From Marsupella aquatica (taxonomy: Eukaryota; Marchantiophyta): a stretch of DNA of 64,000 nucleotides. The number at the start of each line of letters is the position of its first letter. Position 1 is the first letter of the stretch. Under the pieces are notes generated by a model. That model saw only the letters and a list, made by a program, of their open reading frames with translations. It had not been told where the DNA came from and did not search any database. A program made the position numbers and the translations under genes. Of the stretch, positions 46,001 to 58,771 are shown piece by piece. The stretch lies in contig OZ316893.1 of the NCBI GenBank assembly GCA_973895155.1, positions 6,758,001 through 6,822,000 on the forward strand, written 5' to 3'.

Positions 46001-46918
46001 AAGAAAACTGAGACAACAAAATAATTTTTATTAAAAAGGGGGGAGATAATTATGCTCTATGATGAAAAGGGGGACATGAATGGGTCGAGGGAAGGAAAGT
46101 CTGGCACATGATGAAGAAGTTGGAGTGACTGAGTCCCACTAGGATGGGATTTGAACTGGGAGTTTGATATGAGGCAGAAATATCAAATGTGGAGCCAAAG
46201 AGCAAGTGATGTTCCTTGCAGATTAATAGTCATGAGAAGGATCTATCATGGGGAGAGTGAAGTAGGGAGTTAAGCAACTTGTTCTATAGCTACATGCTTC
46301 TAATACTTTCCTATCTTGACTTATTCAAAAACCACATCATATTTAAATCATTTAGGATAATGTATTGGTTCAATGAATTTGCATTTGTTGTAGATTTATA
46401 ATGAACAAGGGGAGGCGTGAGAGTCTCAAATAGTGTGCACAACATGTAGCGGGCCAGAGGTGGGCCACAAGGAACTCACAAGTATTTATGAAATATATTT
46501 AATGTGAGGATCACTCCATGTATGATTATTTTGTAGTCCATTGGTGATAGTCTTCCATTGGAACTGGAAGGTCGAAGGCTCAGAATCTGCCCTCACCGGT
46601 TGCTTTTTGCCAAGATGATAACGCTTGAAAATGGGCAAAATCAGGAAATAATTAACAACTCAATTTATATTCTTAAATGTGAAAAAAATCCAAATATAAA
46701 GAATTTGTAACAAAAAATGAATCTTGCATACGCACTCCACCTGAAGAGCACCTCAACCACGGCTGCTGGCACAGAGTTAGCCGATGCTTATTCCTCAGAT
46801 ACCGTCATTGCATCTTCTCCGAGAAAAGGAGTTTACGACCCGTGAGCCCACACTTACGCTTCCTCTTAATAATTCAACCAACGGGGAGCCAAAACTGAAA
46901 AATGATTATGGACAGGTC
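46001..46918. other. AT-rich spacer, no gene seen
   Basis: Low-complexity, non-coding sequence between two copia solo LTRs. No open frame or repeat worth naming was found. Confidence 0.3.
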
Positions 46919-47271
46919 TGTTGAGCAAATATGACATTTACAACGACATGCCCATAAACCTCCAATGAAGGCATAGCCGACACAGAGAGATCAGGAGAGA
47001 GATATGTGGTTCACCTTAGATGAGGCTACATTCAGGAACACACAAGAGCTTTATTGTGCTCCAGGCTCGTTGGCCATACCAAGTCTCCATAACACAAGTT
47101 CTCTTTTTCTCTCAACTGGCTCCGTAGCAATGAGCCTAAGTTCCTCCTAACAAGCAAACACCCGCTTGTGTATATAAAGAGCAACGCAACTAACCTAACC
47201 AAGTCCGCAACTAAGGTTAGCCTAACTACGGCTACAGTCATAACTCTAGACCTAAGAGTACATGTCTAACA
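46919..47271 (-). mobile_element. Copia solo LTR, 353 bp
   Basis: The plus-strand sequence begins TGTTGAGC and ends CTAACA, the reverse orientation of the LTR at 55407-55780, with which it shares long stretches (tatgtggttcacct, aacacacaagagctttatt, ggccataccaa). It is flanked by aggtc on the left and aggta on the right, a probable 5 bp duplication with one change. Confidence 0.8.
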
Positions 47272-48284
47272 AGGTAGGCAGAGGAAGAAATGAAAAGAAA
47301 ATAGGGTAGCTTAGTTAAATTCATTGTAATAACAATGAAAACAACCCTGATAGGCTGAAATTAAAATCAAAATGATAACCAAAGAAAATAGGCTTGGGAG
47401 ACTGAACCAGAGCTGTGCCATATAGTAGTGTAACAAAACCCATTTCAAGTAAAATAGTGTCAAAACAAATCAGTTAAAAAATGATGGCGTTGGACAACAA
47501 TAATCTTTGGAATAAATTAGAGTCACCACCCCAACAAGTTCAGTGCATCAAACTTCTACAAGTTGAATGCATCCACTGCCAGCATCAAAAGTTATAACTT
47601 ACCAAGAAGTGGCTTGGGGTTTAACTCCCACTAGCCCAAATACCCATGCTGGCGTATGCACGGGAGCGGCTCCTTAAACTCCCATACTCCTATTTGCTTG
47701 TGGGTATGGAACGGTTCCCTAAACTCCGTTCCATACTCACAAGCCTAGTCTAAAAAGCCTAGTCTAAATATCATTTCTGTTTCTGGAGATATTACAGCCT
47801 ATGGCTTCACTTTACACACCAGGTCATGAACATCAAAGTAGGTCATGAACGGCAGACTTTCATCGCAAATTATAGTATAGATGTGCAGTCCCTCAAACGA
47901 GTTGGGATAAGGATTTACCATCGATATCGACTTGTTTGGGCAACCCAATGAAGTGAGTTGCCTGAAGTCCCTGATTATTCACTTGCGGGACTATGTGACT
48001 TGAGTGAGCGAACAAGGATTATCTCAATCTGAATGTGTGCCTTCAATGAATGGTGTGTTTGAAAGAGCGCCTTTGGGACCTTGTCCATCTCAGTTGCTTT
48101 GTACTTGGCAGTGTGATATGTAGTGAAGTCAGCCAACTGTCTTACTGGATGCTGTGTTGGAGGGGAAGATGCCATGTGAGAAGATCATACGCTGGAGTGG
48201 AATCATAGTGAAACTGAACTGAACGGATGGATTAGAATTTGAATTAGTTCACTATGTTCATCATAGTGAACTGAACTGAACTGC

Positions 48285-48528
48285 GATCACAGAATGCTCT
48301 TTGTATGGAAGTGAAGCTTATTTATTCTAATACACATGTCACCTAGTGTACTAAGAGTGCAGGTTTTCACAAATTCCATGCAAGTTCAGTGATCCTATCC
48401 TGAACTTAACGTAGATCACAATATGCTCTTTGTGTAAAAGTGAAGCTGTTTATTCTGTCTTCATGTCATCTTACTGAAAAGTACAGGTTTCCATAAATTC
48501 CACGTAAGTTTAGTACTCCTATCCTATC
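48285..48528. repeat. Imperfect tandem repeat, unit about 128 bp
   Basis: Two copies start gatcaca and share atgctctttgt, aagtgaagct, atgtca, caggtttcc or caggttttc and aaattcca. They are diverged by substitutions and small indels. Confidence 0.7.
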
Positions 48529-49275
48529 GAAACATTTGGCATGGAGTTTGTTTAGGGTTGCGAGTGGGTACTCGTTTGGTACTAAACTTACGTGAAATTT
48601 CAGTTGGTTCGTTGGTCTTCAGTCATCGATTTTTGCTGTCTACCAGCGCAACAGTCCTTGCTCCATTGAATTAGGTCTTAGAAGAAGGGTAAAGAACAGT
48701 GGTTGCGCAGGGTGTTAATGGCGACAACCATTAAGAGCTCCCTCATTCAACATTGTTGAAGGACAATGTGTACTATTTTTAATGTCTTTGGATTGCCTGT
48801 CTTGCAGCAGATCCTCACCCAGGGATTGCGTCTAATGCTCCTGCAGTTGTAGGAATTTGGATAATAATAATATTTTGAGGCTGGACGCGCTTCTTTTTGG
48901 TTCTACCGAAAGACTCCTTGTCAAGACTGGCACCTGGTCAGAATCTGATTTGCGTGTTGCAAGAACAGCAAATACTAGTGGCAATCATGGAGAATCAAGA
49001 ATTTGTGCAGTCTAAAGGGAAGTTGTCCTGTCCAGAAATTGATGACAACAAAGACCCCTGACTTGGAGCCGGTTGTAAGGTTTGGAAGTTAAGAAGATGC
49101 TTGTGGAGTCCATGCGACGGTTTGTGCAGTCTTTATTGTATTTTTCTGTTTTGGGAACTTTGGGTGACCAGAGTAATGGATTCGAAATAGGGTGTGGCAT
49201 GGAGGCAGCTGCGGTGGTTGCTGATGCACTGATCCAGAGCAAGGGAGCCTGATGAGTCTGAACAATTCGCATGCT

Positions 49276-49360
49276 GTTTCGCGCTCTGTTCTCCGGGTCA
49301 ATAGATCCTTGTTTCGCGCTCTGTTCTCGGGGTCAATAGATCCTTGTTTCTCTGTTCTGC
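49276..49360. repeat. 35 bp tandem repeat, two copies plus a partial
   Basis: The unit gtttcgcgctctgttctc begins at 49276 and 49311, with one visible difference between copies. A partial third copy starts at 49346. Confidence 0.9.
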
Positions 49361-50847
49361 TCGATATTCTTTGCGTAAATGTAGTGTCGTTCTCTATCTG
49401 CGCTGAGACCCTTGTATCCTCAATTGATCATCGACTGTTATTGTGATTTAATGGATGCTGTGGTACTTTCACTTGCTGGGGGAATTTGTAGTAAAGAAAC
49501 GTTATGAAATTTCTTATGAACTGTCGTCAAGAATGGTCACTGCTTCAGCAGTTTCTCTCTTACTTGCTACCTTTCAATTTGCTTGTCCTTTGTCTACTCC
49601 TGTCTGTAGCCTCTCCCCTCTCGATCAGTTGCATTTTGGGCTATCGCATTGCACCTTATTCGTGTCTGTAGCGTCTCCCCTCTCAATCAAATGTAATTTG
49701 CCTCACATTGCAACTTCTCACTTAGAAACTCCTGACGAGGAGTGCTTTGATAGTATGCCATGCCACTGCCATGCTGTGAGGGAAGTGACCAACCTTCTCT
49801 TCTGTTGTCTGTATTGTAACATTGAAGTTTTATAAGCACAATCAAAATTTTCAGTGCTATCTCACCGTCACATCTGAAGCTGTAGACGCACGGGATCATG
49901 TCAAAGAAACGCGTGGCCTTCATTTACTACAACTGATGAGTTACCGGACAACAGAATAAACATTCACAGCAGTAATGACATCTCCAACCATGGGGTCATT
50001 AGAAGTAACGATATTTCCTCGGCAAGCTTACGTGAATCTTCAATGATAACTACAGCGATGATCGAGAAAGTCAGGTGCCTAACATGCTACTTCTATTGAG
50101 ACAATTTTCACACTTCAATACCAAATGTCTTTACTACTGCTTAGCATTCAGGATATAACAATGAAACCAGCCGTTTGTCTAGAACGTATACCACTGTTTG
50201 CACCTTGCTGTGTCACACGACATCGGGATTCCGGATTTGAGAATTCGGGAGTCAACTTCCACGAGTGAACAGCTATGACAGCCACACAGAAATGCTCTCG
50301 AAGTTGTTTGAGCTTTTTCTGGCAAGCAAATATAGACTTCGTCACAGCGAAGGGCTGGTTTCACACAATCTACTATTACCCTTTCCTACACTAGCTGAGT
50401 ATGGAGCTGGACTAGGACAATTACTCGGGAGAACTCAAACCATCGCCACCCACATTGAGTAAAAAATACTGTTTCTTTGATGACCTGTACCTCAAAAGGA
50501 TTATCCAAAACAATTACTACGTACCTTTTTCGGGTTTTTTGCTGGAAACTTCCCATTCGAAATTATCATTGTGGATGTGCATGTATCCGTACAATGCGCA
50601 TCACGTTCGCGGACTCACTGTGATGAGATCAAGTTGACCTTAAAGACCTGAGTCTGAATATGGTAATCGGGGATCTAGAGCCTCTTACCACGCTTTAAAG
50701 ATTCAACTCATAGTGAAATCCAAAGGACTTTTGGAGGAAGTGATTCCAACGAATCGTCCCCTAGTGGTTCAGTGAAGCACAGACGGTCCTATGCAGTCGT
50801 GCGATACAACTCTACCTATCGAATCCTGCTTGCCAGATTGAGGAACG

Positions 50848-52759
50848 ACCTTCTTTTCTATGCCTTTCCCTAGATTGAACAGTATGAACCTTCTGAATTG
50901 GACATTCTCCCCTATAGAAAGTTTGGCCTCCTTTACCACAGACTTAACAACTTCTTATCGTCCTTAATAAATGGCCTCTCCAACAGTTCGAGCTCTACAA
51001 GCCTCTTGGTTACCCTGCCGTCGAATATCCTTGATTCTACTGCAGCGGGGGAGTCCTCAAACACAGGAGCAACCGCTGGAATGGCTATGAAGCAAACCTA
51101 CTCTTCGGCAACAGGGGCAGCAGAATCTTGCGCCGACTGCTTTTCAGCGGGGGCTTTTTTCGACTCCTTAATCCAGGCAGATATCTGTCTAATGGACTCT
51201 AAGGAAACCCCCTCCTCATCTACGGGATCGTCTCCCACAGCAGCCTGTGTCGTTGGAATAGATTCTGCAGGAACTTCATCCACTGTGGATGCCTCGACAG
51301 GAGCAAGAGCTTCTTTTTCTGTGAAAATCTCCTCTACAGGACTAGCAGCAGCCTCTGGCACCGATTGCTCCTCAGCAGGAGCTTCTTCTGCTGCAGCGGG
51401 GGACTCCTTAAGCCAGGCAGCAATCTGTCTAATGGACTCTAAAGAAACCCCCTCCTCATCTATAGGATCTTCTACACCGACAGCCTCTGTCTTTGGAGCA
51501 GATTGTCCCGGAATTGTATCCACTGATGTTTTAAAGAAATTTAGGGGGTACATATCTTCTGCAGGAGTGGCAGTAGCCTTCATAGCAAAGGACTTTGGAT
51601 AAGCAGCGGACTCGTCGGCCGGAGTCCGATTATAGCCATGAAGCGCTAACTCAAAAGGGTTGGTCGCATCGCTATCCTTGCCCTCGTTGATGCCCCGATT
51701 CACGTTGCTGATGTCCACAACTGGATTCATTGTAAGTGCAATCCTGCCCCGATCAATCCTCAGCACTGTCGCCTTGATTTTCTCCCCTGTCTGCAAGGAG
51801 GACTCGGGGGCCATGTTATCGCCTCCTGGAATGTCGGAATAACGAAGAAATCCTTCCTCATTCTCCGGAAGCTCAACGAAAACTCCTGACCTGATCTTAT
51901 TCTTTACAGTCCCCTCTACCTCTTGCCCCTTAGAAAGTTTCGTTGGAGGCATCTGTGACTCATCTCGCCGGTTCTGCATTCCACCTCCGGCAATCCTTCC
52001 TCTATTTACAGGTCTCCAATCAGACCCTTCCTGGAAACGAGACCTTTCACTTCCTTCTCTAGCGTCACTTGTCCTTTCTTCCCTCTGTACCATGGAGAGT
52101 GCAATGCGACCACTTGATTGCTCAAAATTGAGTATTGTAACTTTCACCTCTTGCCCCAATTTCACAATATCGCTGACATTATTCACATAACCAGCACTCA
52201 ATTTTGAAATGTGAACTAGTCCATCTGTAAAAGCTCCAATATTCACAAACGCTCCGAACGACTGAATTGATGTAACCTTTCCTGTAAACACAGCTCCTTC
52301 CACCAAGGCCTCAACAGGAACGGTAGGATTCTCTCTTCTGGCTTTCTGGCCTGGAATCCGAGGCCTGAATCTCTCTGGCATCGCGGGCGGCGGGGCAGCT
52401 GCAGCTGGGACGGACTCTGCATTCTTGTCGGAGCTCTCATCGCCGTTTCCAGGCGCCGAGGACTGTGTTTCGTTCACGGCAAAGCTTCCTTGTGCAGCTG
52501 CAGTGAACACGTGCCTCGATGAAACACTTCTAGTTTCAGGCCCGAAGCCATACATTCTCCGCCTTCCAAATACATAGTCCAAAGGCCGAAACGAAATCGA
52601 AGACTTGACAGACGCTCTATCCATATTTCCATGAGGTGATGCTCGGGTCAGGGCTGACTCTGAACATAATAATCTCCTTGGCTGCCACTTTGTCGCAGCG
52701 CTGTGGGAAGGACAAGGCGATTGAATTGGCCCCGGACTCAGGAGCGCCGCAGGTGCCAT
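50848..52759 (-). pseudogene. Plastid EF-Ts polyprotein (PETs/PSRP-7) copy: two S1 domains, EF-Ts mostly deleted
   Basis: Plant plastid EF-Ts is made as a fusion of S1 RNA-binding domains and EF-Ts domains that serve plastid translation. Here the likely ATG is at 52759 (MAPAALLSP, a Ser/Arg-rich plastid transit-like start). S1 domain 1 is at about residues 155-226 (VFTGKVTSIQSFGAFVNIG, then DGLVHIS) and S1 domain 2 at about 277-345 (GTVKNKIRSGVFVELPENEE). A Glu/Ala-rich part follows, with DEEGVSLESIRQI occurring twice. The frame stops at 51098. Just beyond, the minus strand still encodes parts of an EF-Ts domain in two frames (RIFDGRVTKRLVELELLERP; then SIGENVQFRRFILFNLGKG, ending near 50848). 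The EF-Ts N-terminal region is missing. A truncated S1-only protein could still be made. An unusual intron structure is the alternative. Confidence 0.75.
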
Positions 52760-52852
52760 TATTTGGGAAAATACCACCCTCGTGTGATGGACCAATTTCC
52801 TTGGTTCGAGAATTGGATTCTTCCCTGGAACGGTGTAACCTAAATAGCGCAT

Positions 52853-54782
52853 ATGTTCAGTTGCTCAGTTTTCCAATCTTGCATTATTCGCTCAGTCACT
52901 GGGCTCTAAGAAGAGAGAAACGATGTCGAGCTCCGCGAGCTCACGAAGGTGCAAAACCCTCCGCCCTACCTCGAGAGGATTACTTTGTCCTGCAGAAAAG
53001 AATTTTGAATCACTGTCATTGCGTCCTGAATATCTGGGGACCGAAGCAATGACAACGAGAAAAGAATCTACACAACGAAGAACTAGTACAATCGACTCTT
53101 CATTGCACTACACTATAAGAGGAGCCAAGACTTGCAGCTTCTACATCATGCTGCAGCTCCTTTAACAATGCTTTCATTTTCAGCCTGGGAAATATTGTTA
53201 GGCGATGTGTAGCACGGGTGCAACGGTGAACTTATAAATATCACGGATATCCTTGTCAGGCTGCCACGTTACCAAATTGCTTGGTATTCTCAATTTTATT
53301 TGAAAAAAACAGACCAAGTGGAGAAGAAGAATGGAGAAAGACAAGAAGTGCAACTCGTCCGCGCAAATTGCTGTTTATAATCTTGCATCAAAGCAGTCAG
53401 ATTCATTTGAGATGCGAGAACTGAGGGACCAGACATGGAAATTGTCTATGCTGACCTGAATTCCACTGGTTCTTTTCGATTGAGCTTCCTCACCCCGGTG
53501 TGGAGTGCAGCAATTAATGTATCGAACTGTATCACCAAAAAAGGCTACCACACTTTAAGAAGAGGAAAGAAGGCCGGGCCAAACCCTAGCAAGTAGTCCT
53601 CTATCAAACAGAGTAAATCTAGTAGCATCCATAGTTGAGCACTTCACCGCCAAAATCACTCAAATAGGCCATAGCTTGTTGCAGCAAAGTGTTTGATTGC
53701 GTAAGGCCAAGTCAGAATGAGATTACTCTTCGTGTGTACCTGCTTCACGGCCTGCACAAAGGCGCCCTCGGCAATTTTCGGTTCCTCGACTTAACAGCAA
53801 GCACTTCCGGAAGGAGAACACGCGGCCCTGGATATTTCGGTGCCAGGCGAGCTGCAGGTGCATTCCTCTGCAACGACCCGACAGTGTTGAATGCAATGCA
53901 CGAAATCTTGTTGCCCTGATCATAGCAGAGTCATACTTAAGCAACCACATCAAAAGTCTCTCCTTATAAACCTTACCTCCATGATGGCACAGACATTATC
54001 GCTCGTGTCTAGGGGTTTAGTGTAGCGATTCAGCCGTCTTACCGCAAGAAGATGAACGAGTTGCACTGTTACGTCCCAGATGCTGATCCGCTTCCTGAAA
54101 GTGTCCTGTGCTGTGAATCTCTGCTCAAGTATCAGTCCTAACTAACGGAATTGCAGCGCCGCCGAATTTGCACAAAACCTACTGCTCGTAGACAGAAACA
54201 CACACGCAGACGCAATATACACCACAACCCTCATATGCCCACAATGGGGACCGACGCAGACGCCTACTGTATTCTCTTCTATCAACAATCGAGTGAGCCA
54301 ATCAAGCGTTGACACGTGGTGCCTTAACGTTGGCAATCCGCCCTCCGTTTTACGAAATCTACCAATTGTTTAGGTCGTTTTGAAATAGGGCCCAAACGGG
54401 AAGTTGCAGCTTCCATAGACCATTGTGTTTGGACCAAGATGCCTGGATGGACCACTGTGAATTGTGTCGATCGCTCTGAAATCATTTTGTTTCACTTAGA
54501 TAACGCTGGTTTCTGGGGGAAGTTGATGCATGTATGGAGATAATGTTAGACCTTGGGACTCCATGGGCCAAGCATTTGTTAAGACCCAGAATAATTCTAG
54601 AGGTAGTGAGGGCTTAGACTAACAATAGATTCTTTGTTTGTCCGTTTTATTTGTCCACAAGGGCAAATACAAGGTCACCCAGGAAATCAGACGGTACCAT
54701 AGTATAGCATGTATAATGAGGCATAATGTTTTGGATATGAGGCTCCCTAGGGTTCTATCTGACTGAATTGCACATGTGATAA
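52853..54782. other. Intergenic stretch, no firm gene
   Basis: This follows the start of the EF-Ts copy. The longest open frames (53689-53919 plus and its complement) lack known motifs. I see no RNA gene or clear repeat. Confidence 0.3.
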
Positions 54783-55090
54783 GACATCTTTGAAATAACA
54801 ACATCATTGGCAACACGACATCCATTTTCTTGACGACATCTTGGGCGACAAGACACCTTTGGCAAAATGACTTCTTTGTCCTTAACAATATCATTTTACT
54901 TCACGACATTTTGGGCATCGCAACATCTTTTTTATTTAATGACATCTTGGGCAACATGACATATTTTTTCTTAATGACGTCTTGGGCGATATGACTTCTT
55001 TTTTCTTGACATTATCTTGGGTGATGACATTTTTTTTCTTAACCACATCTTGGGCAACACGACATCTTTTTTATTCACAACATTATTTGG
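54783..55090. repeat. Diverged minisatellite, unit about 35 bp
   Basis: Variants of gacatcttgggcaacacgac followed by atcttttttcttaac recur about eight times with substitutions and indels. The array ends about 320 bp before the copia LTR. Confidence 0.75.
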
Positions 55091-55406
55091 TATTGAGCTA
55101 GTCTATCATAATGACATGGTTGCCATCTGGTCAGTCAAGCACGAGACCTGTCAACACAACAAGCATGGTAGCATTGAGTGGCAAAGGCACAACTATGCCC
55201 AAATCTGTAACAGCCAGGACTTTGGGGCCAAAAGCAACTACAATGTTGGTCCAAAATGTGCTAATTGCCAAAATCAGCACCAAATAGACAACCAATGCTC
55301 AGATAGGAGCAGTTGACGACCTAGTCGTAGTAGTTGACCTCTTTCAGAACCAAGCACTTCTTTTGTCTCATACAAGTCTCCTATGCCTACTCAACCCCTG
55401 GGAGTA

Positions 55407-55780
55407 TGTTATCTTCAACAGCAGTTGTTGCTAGATATTGCTCTAGCCTTGTGACTCATGAGCTAACCACAATTAGTCTAACTCGGGTTAGGACTTAGCT
55501 AATGTTAGCGGTAGTGTTGTTGTGTTGTTGTGCATATAGCCAAGGCTGATGCGAGACCCTGGTGGAACTTAGGCTCATTGTTACGGAGCTAGTTGAGAAA
55601 TAGGGAGAGCTTGTGCTGTGGATGATTGGTATGGCCTGTCGGCCTAGAGTGCAGTAAAGCTCTTGTGTGTTCCCGTGGACGTAGCCTCATGTGGAGGTGA
55701 ACCACGTATCTTTCTGTGTCGACTATTGTGCGTTGGATGGTTCATGGGCTTGCCGTTGTGAATGTCGTCTATACTCAACA
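55407..55780 (+). repeat. Copia 5' LTR, 374 bp
   Basis: It begins TGTTATCTTC and ends ACTCAACA. Two related solo LTRs lie in reverse orientation at 45623-46000 and 46919-47271. Confidence 0.85.
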
Positions 55781-55782
55781 AG

Positions 55783-55794
55783 TGGTATCAGAGC
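55783..55794 (+). other. Copia primer-binding site
   Basis: TGGTATCAGAGC is the classic complement of the 3' end of initiator methionine tRNA, 2 nt after the LTR. Confidence 0.95.
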
Positions 55795-57438
55795 ATGCTT
55801 GGGAGGTGACGAGGTTTTTTTGTGACGGGTTTTCCAGCGTTCAGTGTCGGTGTTACATTTGGAGTTTCGTCGCATGAAACTCGAATGTGTGTGGCTGAGC
55901 GGATAGGTTAGTGAGAGGGATTTCTAACGGTGGTTAGAACTCGCTGATCGGTTTCCGTGGTGCTGAGGAATTGAAGTTTGCGTCGTTCAGGGTTTATTTT
56001 TGTTCGACGGTATTTTGGGGGAGAGACCAGAGATTGTTTTTTCAATGGTGTGAGCTGTGCGGTGCGGGAGGCGTCGCATATTATAGCTCAAGTTGACGGT
56101 TGAAGCGAGCTGGTCGTTTTGGTACCTGGCGGGGTACCTGGTTCGCTGGCGTTTGTGGAGCGAATGCGTCATGACGAGTGAAGGTTGAGTTCTGGTTTTT
56201 TGACAACTATGGTGCTTATTTTTCCTGAACCGGATTACTCGTCGTGACGCTTGACTCTGAGGAAGAAATGCGAAGTGCTGAGGCTCAACGGAGAGACCAT
56301 GCATGATGAGGCGATCATTTTGAGTCCGGGATTGGCTCTTGACGCGGAGAGAGTAAGACGCGGAGAGAGTAAGACGCGGCGGAGGTTTTTTCTTCTCTGG
56401 TGGGGCTACAGACGTGCCGGTGCCATTTGGCAACATTTTCATGTTGACGATCATCACTTTTCTCATTGGAAATCAAAACGAAGGAGGTTGAGGTTTGTAA
56501 CACGACCTTTGTGTCATTTTATGACACATTTTAAGGTTAGTTTAGGGCATTTTTTTTGCCCCCATACGACCTGTATACTTTCAAATCCCGACAAACCTAC
56601 TTCGCCATACGCCCCGGCGCGCGCCCCGGCCTCCCACATCCCTTTAAATATGGCCCAAAATGCCCTTATATGGCCGCAAATACGCGCGCATGGCCGTGAA
56701 TACGTGCACTTTTTCCAGGGGCTTTAAGACCCCTTTAAAGTGCTTTTTTCTGATTTTTTTTCTCTCCTCCTCCTCATTGGTTGTGCCGCATCCCGGGCCC
56801 TGTGACCCTCCGTTTTAACCGCTTGGACAGGGGGGACGGCCCCCTGTGAGCCCTGCTGCACTGTGCGGGGAATATTCTGAAAAAACAGAGAGCGTGTTTT
56901 CGGCCGTATGACCAAATTTGGTACCGGGAAACGGTAACTTTTTCCATTTGTTTTTTGGGAGGTGGTAGCTATTCAAGTTAGCTACGCGGTGCAGCACTCC
57001 ATTTGCGGTTCCGACATCAATTGTCCATTCACATTTTGGAGATTCTTGGAGGTGGTCAAAACGGGGGAGTTTTCCATGGTTTTACCCACCCCGACCGAAA
57101 TCTGAATAACTTTTCTATCGAAGTTTGTTTTTGATTTTTGTTTTCAGTTTTGGACTCCTAGCTACGTCGGCTACGCAACGGTGTTGAGTTCTGAGTTTTA
57201 TGAGAAGTTTTGAAAAAAGATGTTTTTTCGTGATTGTTTCATATGAGTGACTCGGAGAATACTGGAAGAATTGGCATCGGTGGAGCTTCAAGATCGCAAC
57301 GATCAGACGGAGAGTCAGAGGAGGAGCTGCTACCATTTGAGGAAGAACTAATGTCACCGGTACAATCACCGGTGCGGCGTGTAGTGGAGGAAGCTGTACT
57401 ACTACCAGAGCTGTTGGTAGTAGGGAAAGAAGAGGGAG
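55795..57438 (+). other. Copia leader region
   Basis: These 1.6 kb lie between the primer site and gag. They include a 15 bp duplication (agagagtaagacgcgg repeated near 56350) and a small frame, 57243-57446 (MSDSENTGRIG..., acidic), that overlaps the gag start and may be an upstream frame or displaced gag N-terminus. Nothing else is recognised. Confidence 0.4.
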
Positions 57439-58440
57439 ATGGCTAGATTTGGAGGAGTGAAGTTTGAGGTGGAGAAGTACGATCGTTGTACTAATTACTT
57501 GTTGTGGGAGAAGCAAGTGAAGGGTGTTCTTTGGGCCATGGGCTTAGCTCATCTGCTCTCTTCGTGAGAGCAGTATGATGGAGAGGAGGAGATCTCAAAG
57601 AAGCAATGGAGACAAGAGCAAGTGATTGTTGTCAATGCAGTGATGCTTTATCTCAAGCCGCACATCATCAAGAAGCTGGATGATTTTGCGGATTGCATGT
57701 CACTATTCAAGACTCTAAGAGAGAAGTACTACTGGAAAGATGCGTCAGACCGGCTGTACAAGAAGTCTCTCTTGATGAGCCTCAGGCTCAAAGTAGGGAG
57801 CAAGATGCAGGTTCACCTGGATGAGTTTGACAGTCTAGCGGTGGGATCTGTCAAACCTGGGAAAAGGAGTCAAAGATGAGGATAAGGCCTTGCTTCTGCT
57901 AAGCTCCTTACCGCCGTCATATCAAGGCTTGAAACAGGTGCTCTTGTACAGAGATCTGAAGTCCATTTTGTATAATGAGGTGGTGAGCTCTTTACTGTCT
58001 GATGATGCTCAGAAGAAGCTGGGTCAATCACATACAACATCTTCTTCTGGCACTACGCTGAATGTCAACCGTGGAAGAGCAGCGCAACGCACAAATGGGC
58101 AGAACAGATTTAGATCTACATTAAGGGGGAGATCTAAATCCATAGGGAAATCGCAAGAGAGGAAGCCTCTTGCATGTTGGAATTGTGGCAAGCCTGGCCA
58201 CATGAAAAGGGATTGTCTAGTAAAGGTCCCTACTGCATCTGTTAACGCGGCATCGAGCTCGCATGAGGTGGATTTACTCGATGATGATGACATATTGTGA
58301 TGCCAAGGTTATGCTCTCAACGTAGTGTCAATCCAGGTAGTGATGACTGGATTCTAGATAGTGCATGTACCTTTCACATTTGCTCTATGAGAGATTTTTT
58401 CAGTTCTTACATGGTTTCCAACGGGTCAATGTTGATGGGA
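57439..58440 (+). pseudogene. gag: Copia gag and start of protease, broken
   Basis: The gag starts at ATG 57439 (ARFGGVKFEVEKYDRCTNYL, the usual copia opening before LLWEKQVKGVLWAMGL). A TGA at 57565 and frameshifts near 57845 and 58297 break it. The middle matches UBN2-type gag (KTLREKYYWKDASDRLYKKS, then LLLSSLPPSYQGL). A CCHC knuckle CWNCGKPGHMKRDC lies near 58176. Protease begins with DDWILDSACTFHICSMRDFF (near 58343), in which DSA replaces the catalytic DSG. It stops soon after, and no integrase or reverse transcriptase follows. Confidence 0.88.
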
Positions 58441-58771
58441 AATGGAGGTGACGAGGTTTTTTTCGAATGTCGTCTATGCTCAACAGTTGTTGATCCAAAG
58501 TTTCAACAAAACTGATTGTTGATTAAGAGGCCAATCTTGGATTTATACCCTAGCCTCCACACCCTTGGGAACCTGAGACCTCTTAGTTGTAGGCTAATCC
58601 CTGGGCATTCTTGAAGAAGAAAGCACCAAAGTAAACAAAGTGAAAAATTATGAAGAGCATTAAGAACACTTTAAAGTCCTTTTTAGAGGGCATTATGGGA
58701 TGTAATGCCTTGAATCAAAACAAGAGTTTCCGTTGGATATTTGAGGGGCTATTATTACCCATCATGCTCCC

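Larger units (their letters stand above)
47272..50847. other. 3.6 kb non-coding stretch
   Basis: I recognise no gene. Two local repeats are listed separately (48285-48528 and 49276-49360). Near 47630-47760 there is a short patchy repeat of ctaaactcc and agcctagtcta. The longest open frame (49455-49835 plus) shows no known motif. Confidence 0.35.
55407..58485 (+). mobile_element. Incomplete Ty1/copia element
   Basis: A 5' LTR, a primer site, a long leader, a broken gag and the first part of protease are present. The rest of pol and a proper 3' LTR are missing. At 58444-58463 the sequence repeats a 20 bp leader string (ggaggtgacgaggttttttt, also at 55802-55821). At 58465-58485 comes a near copy of the LTR end, so the right side looks rearranged. 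Confidence 0.85.

Noticed and set aside
52853-54782. Plus-strand frame 53689-53919 as a small gene
   Set aside because: There are equally long frames on both strands, no motif and no clear promoter or neighbouring exon.
54783-55090. CRISPR-like array
   Set aside because: The repeats are diverged and contiguous, without unique spacers of fixed size, in a plant nuclear context. It is a minisatellite.
55017-55316. Possible zinc-knuckle protein (CANCQNQHQIDNQC)
   Set aside because: The spacing is C-x2-C-x3-H-x5-C, not the CCHC rule. The frame overlaps the minisatellite and has no other gag feature.
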